The notes beneath the pieces were generated by a model that saw only the letters and a list, made by a program, of their open reading frames with translations, did not search any database and was not told the DNA's origin. A DNA stretch of 45,357 bases, from positions 1 to 45,357 of the forward strand of contig JACQGN010000334.1 in the NCBI GenBank assembly GCA_016199545.1. Reading direction: 5' to 3'. The translations under genes and the position numbers were made by a program. Origin of the DNA: Betaproteobacteria bacterium (lineage in GTDB: Bacteria; Pseudomonadota; Gammaproteobacteria; Burkholderiales; SG8-41). The stretch's first letter is position 1. Every line of letters begins with the position of its first letter. Below, piece after piece: positions 9,622 to 19,306 of this stretch.

Positions 9622-10641
9622 TCAGGGGCTCTTATTCTGCAGGCGAGCATGCGCGAACGCATGATACCACCGCGCTGTTTCCGCAAGGCCCTGCGCGAGC
9701 GAGAAGCGCGGCCGCCAGCCGAGCTCATTCCGGATTCGCGAGCCGTCCACCTGGAGGGAACCGGTGAGTTTTTCCATCTCTTCGCTCTTGCCGAGCACGG
9801 CTGCGCCGAGCTTGAGCAGCGGCACCGGGCAGGGAAAGATCCGCGCCCTCGCTCCCAGTGCAGCCGCAACCGCCCGCATCAGTTCCGGCGTCGAGACATC
9901 CTCGCCGTCGCTGACAAGATAGGTCTTGCCTCCCGCGTTCGGCGCTTGCAAGCACGCGAGCACCGCAGCGACGAGATTTCCCAGGAAGATCATGCTGCGC
10001 TGATTGCGTATCGACGCGAGCGGAAGCGGCCAGCCCCGCCCCGTCGCATTCAGCAGCCGCAGGAAATTGCCCTTGACACCGGGCCCGTAGATCAGAGGGG
10101 GTCGCAGCACGATCGCTTCGGTCCCGGTTCCACTCGTCACCCGCCAGATCGCCTGTTCCGCCTCCCACTTGGAAATGCCGTAGGCGTCTTCCGGATGCGG
10201 CGGGTCGAGCTCGGTGAAACCGTGCCTAGTGGTGTTCTCTCCGTTCACCTTGATCGAACTCATGAACACAAAACGGCGGACATGCGCCGTCACGGCCGCG
10301 CGCGCGAGTCGCTCGGTGGCATACACGTTGACGCGCCGGTATTCCGCAAGCGAGTCCCGGGCGGTTTCGTGAAGCACGTGCGTGCGCGCCGCGAGATGGA
10401 TTACGCTATCAGCCCCGAGCAGCGCTTGTGTCCAGTCGGTGCCTGTCCCGATGTCGCCTACCGCGACAGCCTCGGCGCCGCTCGCCGGATCGCCAACGTC
10501 GGCTGCACGCACCGCAGCCCGCACACGATAACCGCCCTGGAGCAGCGCGCGACCCAGAGCCGCGCCAACGAAGCCACTGGCCCCGGTGACAAGAATGATG
10601 GCACCCCGGGCGTGTTGCGCCAAAGACGTTACTTGAACCAC
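9622..10641 (-). CDS. NAD-dependent epimerase/dehydratase, WbpV-like (UDP-sugar 4-epimerase/4-reductase family)
   Basis: 'IILVTGASGFVGAALGRALLQGGYRVRAAVR', 'YGISKWEAEQAI', 'LRPPLIYGPGVKGNF'; located next to WbpM-type gene. Confidence 0.85.
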   Translation of the reverse strand: MVQVTSLAQHARGAIILVTGASGFVGAALGRALLQGGYRVRAAVRAADVGDPASGAEAVAVGDIGTGTDWTQALLGADSVIHLAARTHVLHETARDSLAEYRRVNVYATERLARAAVTAHVRRFVFMSSIKVNGENTTRHGFTELDPPHPEDAYGISKWEAEQAIWRVTSGTGTEAIVLRPPLIYGPGVKGNFLRLLNATGRGWPLPLASIRNQRSMIFLGNLVAAVLACLQAPNAGGKTYLVSDGEDVSTPELMRAVAAALGARARIFPCPVPLLKLGAAVLGKSEEMEKLTGSLQVDGSRIRNELGWRPRFSLAQGLAETARWYHAFAHARLQNKSP

Positions 10642-11750
10642 ACGGTGCGGTTGACGTAATCGGTGTAGCTCAAAATGATGCGCACGACCTTGAGCGAGAC
10701 GTTGTCTGCCTCGTAGTCGGATGGGATCCGGAACGGGCGCTGATGCCGCGCGTAATGCTCGACGGTGACATCGATTGCCGCGAGGACCTCATCCGGTTTC
10801 AGTCCGCTCATGATGAGCGTGCCTTCGTCCATACCTTCCGGCCGCTCGTGGGCCTGGCGGATCATCACTGCCGGAAAGGCAAGCAGCGATGACTCCTCGG
10901 TCAGCGTGCCACTGTCCGAAAGGACGCAGCAGGCATGGGTCTGCAGCTTCACGTAGTCGAGGAAGCCGAGGGGCTTCAGGAATTCGACCCTGGCGGGCAG
11001 CGCCTTGCGATCAAGTGCTGCAAGCTTGTTACGGGTGCGCGGGTGCGTCGAGACGATCACGCGCTTGCCGTGGCATTTCACGATCGCGCCGAGACTCGCG
11101 AGCAGGTCTGCGAGATTCTCGGGGGTCTCGATATTCTCCTCGCGATGGGCGCTCACCAGGAAATAGGCGCGCGGCTCGAGCTTCAGCCGCTGGAGGACGC
11201 GGGAAGCGTCAATCTTGGGCTCGTAGTGGACGAGCACTTCGCGCATCGGGGAGCCGGTCTTGATCACCGTTTCCGGGCGGATGCCTTCCCGCAGCAGATA
11301 GCGCCGCGCATGCTCGGTATATGGCAGGTTGATGTCGCTCACGTGATCCACGATTCGGCGATTGACTTCCTCCGGCACTCGCTCGTCGAAACAGCGGTTG
11401 CCCGCTTCCATATGAAAGACCGGAATCCTGCGGCGCTTGGCCGCGATTGCGGCGAGGCAGGAATTGGTGTCGCCGAGAAGTAGCAGCGCGTCGGGACGCT
11501 CCCGCGCCATCAATTTGTCGGCGCGGTCGATCACTTTTCCGATGGTTTCCGCCGCCGTCCTGCCTGCCGCGGCCAGAAAGTGGTCCGGTTTTCTTAGTTC
11601 GAGCTGCTCAAAAAAAATCTCATTGAGCTCGTAGTCGAAATTCTGCCCAGTGTGCACGAGCACGTGGCGCACCTGCCGATCGAGTTCAGCGATCACGCGT
11701 GACAGCCTGATGATCTCCGGCCGCGTACCGACGATCGTCATGACTTTCAT
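10629..11750 (-). CDS. fnlC: UDP-N-acetylglucosamine 2-epimerase family (FnlC/WbjD-like, UDP-L-FucNAc synthesis)
   Basis: 'MKVMTIVGTRPEIIRLSRVI', 'LLLGDTNSCLAAIAAKRRRIPVFHMEAGNRCFDERVPEEVNRRIVDHVSDINLPYTEHAR', 'SDSGTLTEESSLL'; adjacent to fnlA/fnlB-like genes. Confidence 0.88.
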   Translation of the reverse strand: MKVMTIVGTRPEIIRLSRVIAELDRQVRHVLVHTGQNFDYELNEIFFEQLELRKPDHFLAAAGRTAAETIGKVIDRADKLMARERPDALLLLGDTNSCLAAIAAKRRRIPVFHMEAGNRCFDERVPEEVNRRIVDHVSDINLPYTEHARRYLLREGIRPETVIKTGSPMREVLVHYEPKIDASRVLQRLKLEPRAYFLVSAHREENIETPENLADLLASLGAIVKCHGKRVIVSTHPRTRNKLAALDRKALPARVEFLKPLGFLDYVKLQTHACCVLSDSGTLTEESSLLAFPAVMIRQAHERPEGMDEGTLIMSGLKPDEVLAAIDVTVEHYARHQRPFRIPSDYEADNVSLKVVRIILSYTDYVNRTVWFK

Positions 11751-11846
11751 CTTGCTGATTCGGGCATTCGGCATCTTGTGCAATTAGGGTTTCTTGCCCT
11801 TGGTCGGCGAATCAACTCACACAACCAACCTGTGGTATGGCCGGCA

Positions 11847-12947
11847 TCAAACGGGCTCGGGGTACGTATCCGGTTTCGAGGGATCGAAAATCTCGCTCGC
11901 CCAAAACAGGGTAATCAGGCGCTCATGTCCCATATTTGTAATATTGTGAGTGTGTAACGTCGGCATGTCCACGTACTGAGGGAGGTCACCGCAGACACGG
12001 TACTCAGTAATTTCCGTGCTAAACAGCTTGCGCACGCGAATCAGGGCATTTCCCGATATCACGAGAAAGCGCTCGATTTTGGCCATGTGGTAGTGGTTCC
12101 CACGCGTAACGCCTGGGGGGGTCGTCGAGATGAAACACCCTCCCTCACGTTCACTATTCACTGCTTCGAACAGGCGCCCGCGATCGTCGGTGCGTTGCAC
12201 CGGTGTCATAGGGTAGCGTCCGGGGAAGAGGAAGGAACGATAGGTATTGAAGAGTTCGAGGTCGAGTGCGGTGCCAAGCTTCGGAATCACGTGATTCGCA
12301 TAGCGCCCGGCCATCTCCTGCAGGCGGGCAAGCAGCGCGCCTACGGACAGCGGAATGCCGGTGACGCGATGCTCTCCGGGGGTGGGGTGCCTGATGAGAT
12401 CGCAGATGACGCCCGCAACGCGCTGCGCGTGCACGAGTTCAAGCTCCCGGTCTTCGAGCACGCGCGGCGCCTCGCCGCACGCCAGCTGATGGCAGAAGGT
12501 CGCGACTACCGAGTTGTAAAACGGCCGCCCGCACTCGCCGAAGACGTGGGGCAGGATCAGATTCGTGAATGTGCCTCCGGAGGCGGCCGCCCAGTTCGCG
12601 AGAAGTTCCGCAGACACGCGCTTCGAGCGTCCGTACGCCGTATCCGATGACTGGTGGATTGACGAGGCGAGGATCACCTGTGGCCGGACCCGCGACGCCG
12701 CAAGTGCGGCAACGAGCTGCTTCGTGAGGTCCACGTTGGTGTGCTCGAGCCGCACATCGTCGCCCCGGTTCACGCCGGCGAGATGCACTATGGAGTCACA
12801 GGTTGCGACAAAGCGTTCGAGCTGGCGTCCATTGCTGAATACCTCGCGCGGCGCCGGGTCAACGATCTCCCGGTCGTCCGCATGCAACGCGCAGCGCAAG
12901 TGCCAGCCGAGGAAGCCGCTACCTCCGGTGACGCCGATTCGTGGCAT
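11847..12947 (-). CDS. fnlB: Bifunctional SDR-cupin reductase (FnlB/WbjC/CapF-like)
   Basis: N-terminal SDR 'VTGGSGFLGWHL' and 'YGRSKRVSAE' plus C-terminal cupin 'TTPPGVTRGNHYHMAKIERFLVISGNALIRVR...MPTLHTHNITNMG'. Confidence 0.9.
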   Translation of the reverse strand: MPRIGVTGGSGFLGWHLRCALHADDREIVDPAPREVFSNGRQLERFVATCDSIVHLAGVNRGDDVRLEHTNVDLTKQLVAALAASRVRPQVILASSIHQSSDTAYGRSKRVSAELLANWAAASGGTFTNLILPHVFGECGRPFYNSVVATFCHQLACGEAPRVLEDRELELVHAQRVAGVICDLIRHPTPGEHRVTGIPLSVGALLARLQEMAGRYANHVIPKLGTALDLELFNTYRSFLFPGRYPMTPVQRTDDRGRLFEAVNSEREGGCFISTTPPGVTRGNHYHMAKIERFLVISGNALIRVRKLFSTEITEYRVCGDLPQYVDMPTLHTHNITNMGHERLITLFWASEIFDPSKPDTYPEPV

Positions 12948-13977
12948 TTCCCGCTTTGCCCCTCTTTATTTCCGCTCTGATCTCGGGCAGCGTCAAAAGA
13001 AGGCGTTCCACCTGGCGCAAGTTCAGTCGTTGCGTATTGTGGGACGTGTAGTCTTGCGTTTCAGCCTCCTTGCGATCCCCCTCGGTGAAGTACTTCTTGT
13101 AGTCGAGGTCGCGGTCATCCATGCGGACGCGGAAATATCCGCCCAGATCCTCGGCGCGGCGCAGCTCTTCCCTCGTGGCGAGCGTCTCGAACAACTTCTC
13201 GCCATGACGCATCCCGATAACACGAGTCTTGACATTGGAACTGAACAGCCGCTTCAGCGCGCTTCCCAGATCATCGATCGTACACGCCGGCGCTTTCTTG
13301 ATGAAGATGTCGCCCGGGCGCGCAAGCGCGAAGGCGATCATCACCAGCTTGATCGCATCGGAGAGCGGCAGCATGAAACGTGTCATGCCCGGCTCGGTCA
13401 CCGTGAGGGGGGATTGGTCGAGCAGCTGCTTAACGAACAGCGGAATGACCGACCCGCGGGAGTACATCACGTTGCCATACCGTACCGCCGCCACGATAGT
13501 CCCGAAGCCGGTTCTCCGGCGGGACGCCGCCTGTGCGACTTTCTCCATCAGCGCCTTGGTCATTCCCATGGCGTTGATGGGGTGAACGGCTTTGTCGGTG
13601 GACAGGCAGATCACGCGTCTTACCTTGTTCGCGATCGCCGATTCGATGACGTTATGGCTGCCGATCACATTCGTGGAAACCGCCTCCATCGGAAAAAAAT
13701 CGCATGAGGGCACCTGCTTGAGCGCCGCAGCGTGAAATACATAGTCAACATCGGTCATGACCTCGTCCACGCTGTCGCGATCGCGCACATCCCCGATATG
13801 GAACTTGACGCGCGAGTTATCGAGCTCCAGGCGCATCATTTCCTGCTTGAGTTCGTCGCGGCTGAAAATGCGGACTTCCTTGAAACTGACCTTGAGCAGA
13901 TGGGCGAGCAGCGCGTGGCCGAAGGAGCCGGTCCCGCCGGTGATCAGGATGGTCTTGTCTCGAAAATGGTTGGGCAT
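12919..13977 (-). CDS. fnlA: UDP-GlcNAc 4,6-dehydratase/5-epimerase (FnlA/WbjB/CapE-like)
   Basis: 'KTILITGGTGSFGHALLAHLLK', 'STDKAVHPINAMGMTKALMEKV', 'RHGEKLFETL'. Confidence 0.9.
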   Translation of the reverse strand: MPNHFRDKTILITGGTGSFGHALLAHLLKVSFKEVRIFSRDELKQEMMRLELDNSRVKFHIGDVRDRDSVDEVMTDVDYVFHAAALKQVPSCDFFPMEAVSTNVIGSHNVIESAIANKVRRVICLSTDKAVHPINAMGMTKALMEKVAQAASRRRTGFGTIVAAVRYGNVMYSRGSVIPLFVKQLLDQSPLTVTEPGMTRFMLPLSDAIKLVMIAFALARPGDIFIKKAPACTIDDLGSALKRLFSSNVKTRVIGMRHGEKLFETLATREELRRAEDLGGYFRVRMDDRDLDYKKYFTEGDRKEAETQDYTSHNTQRLNLRQVERLLLTLPEIRAEIKRGKAGNATNRRHRR

Positions 13978-14007
13978 GGGGGACAAATCGCCGGGCGGGT
14001 CATTATA

Positions 14008-15240
14008 TCAAGGCAGCCATCGTGTTTCGTCGGGTGTCGACATCAGCTGCTCCAGCCGGTCGAGCAGCTGGTCCCGGGCAAAGTGAGCCTCGTAATAGAG
14101 GCGTCCGCGCATTCCCATCTGTTCGCGGCCAACCTTGGGCATCGCGTAGAGCTCGAGTACCCGCTCGGCTAGTGCGGCAGGTTCCTCGGCGTCACATACG
14201 AGCCCGGCACCGGATTCCCGAATGATGCGTGCCCCTTCGCCATCGAGCATGCCGACGACCGGCCGCCCGCACGCCAGATAGGACTGCAGTTTCCCGGGTA
14301 TCGTGAGCGCGAAGATCGGGTCCCGCTTCAGGCAGACCAGCATCACGTCGGCCTGCATGAACCAGGCGGGCATTGTGGAGAGGGGATGGTTGCCAAACAG
14401 GTGCACGGTTCGCTCCAAGCCGCGATGCTCTATTTCCTGCCTGACCCAGTCGCGCAGCCGACCGTCACCTAATATGATCCACTGAATATCGGAATGAGAC
14501 CTGAGTTGCTCCGCGGCGGCAAGGACGTTGGGAAAGTCTTGCGCCGCGCCGACGTTTCCTGCGTACATGATGCGGAAGCCCGCGGGCAGCGGCATCGGGG
14601 GTGCTAGATCAGCCTGCCGTACCCCGTCGAATATCGGCTCTGCCCAGTTGGGGAAGTACACGATCTTGCGTGCCGCAACTCCCATCCGCACCACGCTCGG
14701 CTCAAAAGCACGCGACTGCACCAGTATCCGGTCGCTGTGCCGGTAAATGCGCTTCACGAGCCACGAAACTGCCCGGATCACGAACCGGCTCCTGATAGCG
14801 CCGGCCGCAGAGAGACTCTCCGGCCACAGATCGAGCACCCACAACAGTACCGGAGACCCGCGCAAGAGCTTCAGCACCAGCGCTGGTAGCGCCACCGTGA
14901 CGGGAGACACCTCATAGACGAAAATGAGGTCGAAATTTCCGCGACACCGAAAGGGCGCGATCAAGCTCGCAAACAGCGCGAACGACAGATAATTAATGGC
15001 AAGGCGGAAGCCGCTTCCGCTCCCGCGGGGAATGAGCGGCACACGGACCACGGGAATACCATCGAAATTATCGGCGCCGCGCTCGATAAAACCATACCCG
15101 GGAAAGAAACGTCCAGCCGGGTAGTTTGGTTTCCCGGTCAGTACGACGACCTCGTGCCTGCGCCCCTTCAGCGCCGTGGCAAGGTCGTTGATCCGGAAAT
15201 TTTCCGGCCAGAAATATTGCGTGACGATCAGGATGCGCAA
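14008..15240 (-). CDS. wbuB: GT4 glycosyltransferase, WbuB-like (putative L-FucNAc transferase)
   Basis: 'MRILIVTQYFWPENFRINDLATALKGRRHEVVVLTGKPNYP', 'LLWVLDLWPESLSAAGAI'; first gene of fnl cassette. Confidence 0.85.
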   Translation of the reverse strand: MRILIVTQYFWPENFRINDLATALKGRRHEVVVLTGKPNYPAGRFFPGYGFIERGADNFDGIPVVRVPLIPRGSGSGFRLAINYLSFALFASLIAPFRCRGNFDLIFVYEVSPVTVALPALVLKLLRGSPVLLWVLDLWPESLSAAGAIRSRFVIRAVSWLVKRIYRHSDRILVQSRAFEPSVVRMGVAARKIVYFPNWAEPIFDGVRQADLAPPMPLPAGFRIMYAGNVGAAQDFPNVLAAAEQLRSHSDIQWIILGDGRLRDWVRQEIEHRGLERTVHLFGNHPLSTMPAWFMQADVMLVCLKRDPIFALTIPGKLQSYLACGRPVVGMLDGEGARIIRESGAGLVCDAEEPAALAERVLELYAMPKVGREQMGMRGRLYYEAHFARDQLLDRLEQLMSTPDETRWLP

Positions 15241-15554
15241 GCGGGACCCCGCGAGCTACAAGTTCCGTTGCTCCGGCAGGCGGCGACGGGATTCAGGGGT
15301 GCGCAATCCAGGCCGGGACCCATTATCGGCCTTGCGGGCAGAGATCCATGCACTGTGCGGCCGGCCCGTCGCCGTAGCCCCTGACGGTCGGGCGCCGCCC
15401 GTGGAATCGTGTGAGCATTGACTGAAGTTTACGACAAGTGACTTTCGATTCGAAGGTCGGCACGATCCGCTTCTGCCCGGAGCTTCCATGCAATCCCTAT
15501 ATAATCGGCGAAGGTTGCCAATGGGTCGAAACGCCTCCGAGGTAAACGCTGACG

Positions 15555-16472
15555 GTGAAAGCACTTTGGGGTTGTCTTAAGTATTTCCCGCCGGGACTTC
15601 TTACCTGGATCAAACAGCACTCCAGTGCGCGTCAGCGTCTCTGGATCCGGGAGACGTTCGGGGGCAGCTACACCAGCATTCCCGACAGGATTCAATCGGT
15701 ACCGGACGGCAGGCGCTTTCGCATCGGACCGGATCTGATTTACTGGCCCATCGATACGGGAGTCGGGTTCGAGCCCGAAGCGACCCATATTTTGCGGCAC
15801 CTGCTGAGGGCGGGTGACGTGAGTGTGGACGTGGGTGCCAACTTCGGGTGGTACACGACTTTGTTTGCGCAGATCTGTCCGCAAGGGCGGGTTTATGCCT
15901 ATGAGCCGGTACCCGAAACCTTCGGGCGCTTGCTTGAAACGCTGGCTCTGAATGACATGCGCGGGAACGTCACGGCACTTCAGGCTGCAGTATCGAATGC
16001 CGCCGGTACCTGCTCGATCTTCACGTTCGAGAAAAGCTCGGCCTATTCGTCCCTGTCGTCCCGCGGCGAGTTCGGAGAGAGAAGTCAAAAAGCCGTCGAG
16101 GTTCCAATGGTTACTCTCGATCAGAACCTTTCCGAACAAGGCGTATCACACGTGGATTTCCTGAAATGCGACACGGAGGGCTCGGAACGCATGGTGCTCC
16201 TGGGGGCACGCCGGTTCCTGGGTGCACCTGACGCGCCGATGATATTCATCGAACTGAATGAGCCCGCGTTCCGCGCGTTCGGCTATGGCAGGGATGACGT
16301 CCGGCAGGTCCTGTGCAGCCATGGATACGATCGGTTCTACGAAATTATTTCCGCACGCGAGTTGCGGTCACTGCACACACCGCAAGCATTCGAGCTGGCG
16401 GGTAGTGCGCTGTGCGCGAAGGGAAGCACCATCGTCGAGCGTTTGGCGGGGACCGATGTCGAAATCCAGTGA
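15555..16472 (+). CDS. FkbM family SAM-dependent methyltransferase
   Basis: 'VSVDVGANFGWYTTLFAQICPQGRVYAYEPVPETF' and 'VDFLKCDTEGSERMVLLGA'. Confidence 0.88.
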   Translation: MKALWGCLKYFPPGLLTWIKQHSSARQRLWIRETFGGSYTSIPDRIQSVPDGRRFRIGPDLIYWPIDTGVGFEPEATHILRHLLRAGDVSVDVGANFGWYTTLFAQICPQGRVYAYEPVPETFGRLLETLALNDMRGNVTALQAAVSNAAGTCSIFTFEKSSAYSSLSSRGEFGERSQKAVEVPMVTLDQNLSEQGVSHVDFLKCDTEGSERMVLLGARRFLGAPDAPMIFIELNEPAFRAFGYGRDDVRQVLCSHGYDRFYEIISARELRSLHTPQAFELAGSALCAKGSTIVERLAGTDVEIQ

Positions 16473-16536
16473 GAATCTTCGCTGACCAGCTGATGCTCTC
16501 TCGGCGTGGGTGGCCATCGCGGAGCGCGGCTCCGTT

Positions 16537-17451
16537 TTATGAAAGCCCGGTTCTTGAGCGAAGGTCTTCGAGAAATGCAACGCGCTCCGGGGAAAGACGC
16601 CAATTTCTTGCGGTGACGCCGTAACTCCTGAACGACAGCGTCACCCGATATAGACGCGGCACCATGCGCATGAGTCTCAGAGCCAGTTGTTTCAAGTTCC
16701 ACTTTGCGAGAAGCGCGAGCCGTCCGATCAGGCCGGCCTTGATCATTCCGCGACGATAGAGCCTGCGGATTTGAACGAGGTGCATCACATTGGACGCAAG
16801 CGCTTTCTCGACGTTGGCCTCGCGTTCTTCCTGGTAGATCATGAGCGCCTCTTCTATGAAGCAGCCGCGGTAATTGTCGTCAAGACCCCAGGTGAGCGGT
16901 GCATCCTCGCCGATTCGAAACGCGGGGTCGTAGCCGATTTCGCGCGCGACGCTGAGGCGGCATGCAAGCGTGGGGTGGACGAAATATCGCGGCAGGCCGG
17001 GCGAGCGCGGATGGAAGCCGCGCACGCCCTTGATCACGAGATCGTTGTCGACCACCACTGCATACGAGCAACAGAAGTCGAAGCCCTCGAGCCGCGCCCG
17101 GTTAATCCTTTCCAGGCGGTCCGGGAAATACATGTCGTCGATGTCCCAGACCACCATCCAGTCGCCGCGGCTGGCGTCGAGCGCGAGATTGCGTGCGTGG
17201 CCGCGCCCCCGGTTGGGTGTGTAACTGAAAAGCCGGATCCGCGGATCGGATATGGCGTTGACCACTTCCACGGTATTGTCGGTCGAGCCGTCATCAACGA
17301 CGATCCATTCCCAGTCCGTGAAGGACTGGCTCTTGAGGGTGTAGTAGGACCTCCTGACGAACGCCGAGCTGTTGAAGACGGGCGAGAGGATCGAGAACAC
17401 GGGTTTGCGTTGTGCAATGGCGCCAGATGCCGAGCGTTCCTTGTCGGTCAT
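16537..17451 (-). CDS. GT2 family glycosyltransferase
   Basis: 'PVFSILSPVFNSSAFVRRSYYTLKSQSFTDWEWIVVDDGSTDNTVEVV', 'WDIDDMYFPDRLERI'; start uncertain (17451 or 17535). Confidence 0.87.
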   Translation of the reverse strand: MTDKERSASGAIAQRKPVFSILSPVFNSSAFVRRSYYTLKSQSFTDWEWIVVDDGSTDNTVEVVNAISDPRIRLFSYTPNRGRGHARNLALDASRGDWMVVWDIDDMYFPDRLERINRARLEGFDFCCSYAVVVDNDLVIKGVRGFHPRSPGLPRYFVHPTLACRLSVAREIGYDPAFRIGEDAPLTWGLDDNYRGCFIEEALMIYQEEREANVEKALASNVMHLVQIRRLYRRGMIKAGLIGRLALLAKWNLKQLALRLMRMVPRLYRVTLSFRSYGVTARNWRLSPERVAFLEDLRSRTGLS

Positions 17452-17513
17452 GTGCTCGATTGGCGGCGCGCCATCAGGCGTCGGGGGAACCTCGGGAAAA
17501 CGCGCTGACAAAT

Positions 17514-18227
17514 TCAACCCGCCTTCCCGGGCCATGGCTTGCGCTGCATCTCCCGGTAGCGTTCAGGTGTCCCGATATCCACCACCTCGGAGTCAACGCG
17601 AAATCCATAACATTTGCCGTCCATTGCAGCACGGGGGAAGACGTCGCGCTCCAGCGAGAACGGCGTTGCGAATTCCCAGGTCAAGGGCAGCGCTTTCCGC
17701 AACAAATAGATGCCGGCGTTGATGAAAAACGTCCTCTGAGCCGCCGCCGGTTTTTCCATGAAACGCAGGATCCGGCCATCCCCAGCGACCTCGACCGCTC
17801 CGGCATCGGTGCGGCCGCGCGAAGCCGCGAGGACCATGGACAGGTCAGCGGGTTTCGATTCGTGGAAGGTGAGAAAATCCTGGAAACGAACCCGGCAAAG
17901 CGAATCGCCATTCAGGACGAGCACCGGGTCGCTTCGAATTAGCCCTGCCGCCGCCTTGAGCGCGCCTCCAGTGCCCAGAGGGACGGTTTCTTCGGAAAAC
18001 ACCAGTTCGGCGTCCTTCCTGGTGCGATAGTGGGCGATGATCTGTTCCCGCAGGTAACCCACGCACAGGATAATGCGCGGGACCTGCTGGGCGACGAGAT
18101 CATCTATGAGCAGGTCGAGGAATGGCCGGCCGTTGATGACGGCCAGGGGCTTCGGCCGCTGCCCTATGACCCCGCTTAATCGCGTGCCGAAACCGCCGGC
18201 AAGCACCATCGCGTCCATTGATTTCAC
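17514..18227 (-). CDS. Sugar-1-phosphate nucleotidyltransferase, HddC-like
   Basis: 'AMVLAGGFGTRLSGVIGQRPKPLAVINGRPFLDLLID', 'PLGTGGALKAAAGLI', 'LNGDSL', 'FINAGIYLL', 'VVDIGTPERYREM'. Confidence 0.85.
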   Translation of the reverse strand: MKSMDAMVLAGGFGTRLSGVIGQRPKPLAVINGRPFLDLLIDDLVAQQVPRIILCVGYLREQIIAHYRTRKDAELVFSEETVPLGTGGALKAAAGLIRSDPVLVLNGDSLCRVRFQDFLTFHESKPADLSMVLAASRGRTDAGAVEVAGDGRILRFMEKPAAAQRTFFINAGIYLLRKALPLTWEFATPFSLERDVFPRAAMDGKCYGFRVDSEVVDIGTPERYREMQRKPWPGKAG

Positions 18228-18301
18228 GGCAACCCGTACAGCGATGAGCTTGTTTCGAGTTTAGCAGTCGCGGCGGTCGCCGGACATTTCAGTCGTCGGA
18301 G

Positions 18302-19282
18302 TCATTTCAGTTCCGCTCGCCCAAGCTTTGCAGACTGGCGGTACCACATCAAAGTGCGGCGCAGTCCCTCGCGCATGTCGATGCGGGCACGGAATCCCAA
18401 TAGGCGTTCCGCCTTGCTCGTATCGACAAGCCGCAGCGGAATCATTGTCGGCTTGGTCGTGTCGAACTTGATTCTTGCGTTTTCGTAGCCGTCGAGCTCC
18501 AGCATCATCTTCAGCAGATCATGTACTGAATATCCCTGTCCCAGTCCGATGTTAATGGCCGCGTAACGGTCAAGCCTGGCGGCGGCCAACACCATGGCCT
18601 CCACCATGTCGTCCACGTAGATTGCGTCGCGGACTTCGCTGCCGTCACCCCAGACCTCCAAAGGATCCCAGCGCTCGACAGTCTTGCGGATCAGTGCCGG
18701 AATGACGTGGGACGTTGCCAACTCAAAGTCGTCGTGTGGCCCGTACACATTGGTCGGCCGAAGCACTATCGTTGTCATGGGCTTCGCCAGCTTCTCGCCG
18801 TACATCTGGCAAAGAATCTCCGCAAAACGCTTCGTCCACCCGGCAAAGAAGTACTTGTGAAACGGCTCGCCTGCCAGCAGCTGGTCTTCCGTCATCGGTT
18901 TGTCCGAAACGGGATAGGCCACCGTGCTACCGAGCCAGATAAACTTCTCCACTCCCGCTGCGTAGGCTGCTTCCAGCATCTGGGCGCTGATTAATATGTT
19001 GGGGGTGACGTGGATCATGGGGGTGGCCGAAATCATGGCCGCGCCGGAGGATATGGCCGCGCACAGATAGACGTACTGCATTCCTTCCACGGCGCGTCGG
19101 CAGTCGTCCGCACGAGTGAGGTCGCATTGAAGGTACTCGATGCCGGGGTACCTGATCGCCGGTTCGCTGCGGTGAAGCGTTGCCCGCAGCATGGCGCCCT
19201 CCTTGAACAGGCGCTCGAGGAGATTGCTGCCGATCAAGCCGGTTGCGCCAGTTACCAGGATGCGTTTGTCGGGGAATAGCAT
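18302..19282 (-). CDS. Extended SDR, GDP-fucose synthase (Fcl)-related, noncanonical active site
   Basis: 'KRILVTGATGLIGSNLLERLFKEG', 'VVLRPTNVYGPHDDFELATSHVIPALI' Fcl-like; YFFAGWTK where YxxxK is expected. Confidence 0.8.
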   Translation of the reverse strand: MLFPDKRILVTGATGLIGSNLLERLFKEGAMLRATLHRSEPAIRYPGIEYLQCDLTRADDCRRAVEGMQYVYLCAAISSGAAMISATPMIHVTPNILISAQMLEAAYAAGVEKFIWLGSTVAYPVSDKPMTEDQLLAGEPFHKYFFAGWTKRFAEILCQMYGEKLAKPMTTIVLRPTNVYGPHDDFELATSHVIPALIRKTVERWDPLEVWGDGSEVRDAIYVDDMVEAMVLAAARLDRYAAINIGLGQGYSVHDLLKMMLELDGYENARIKFDTTKPTMIPLRLVDTSKAERLLGFRARIDMREGLRRTLMWYRQSAKLGRAELK

Positions 19283-19306
19283 GTCTTGATGGTCATCGAG
19301 ATCGTG

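Noticed and set aside
9553-10659. 368-aa plus-strand ORF
   Set aside because: Antisense to the WbpV-like epimerase; no recognisable family motif.
12565-13707. 380-aa plus-strand ORF
   Set aside because: Antisense to fnlB/fnlA-like genes, no motifs.
15500-15505. TATAAT upstream of the FkbM gene at 15555
   Set aside because: Perfect -10-like hexamer, but no convincing -35 at 16-18 nt spacing; not enough to call a promoter.
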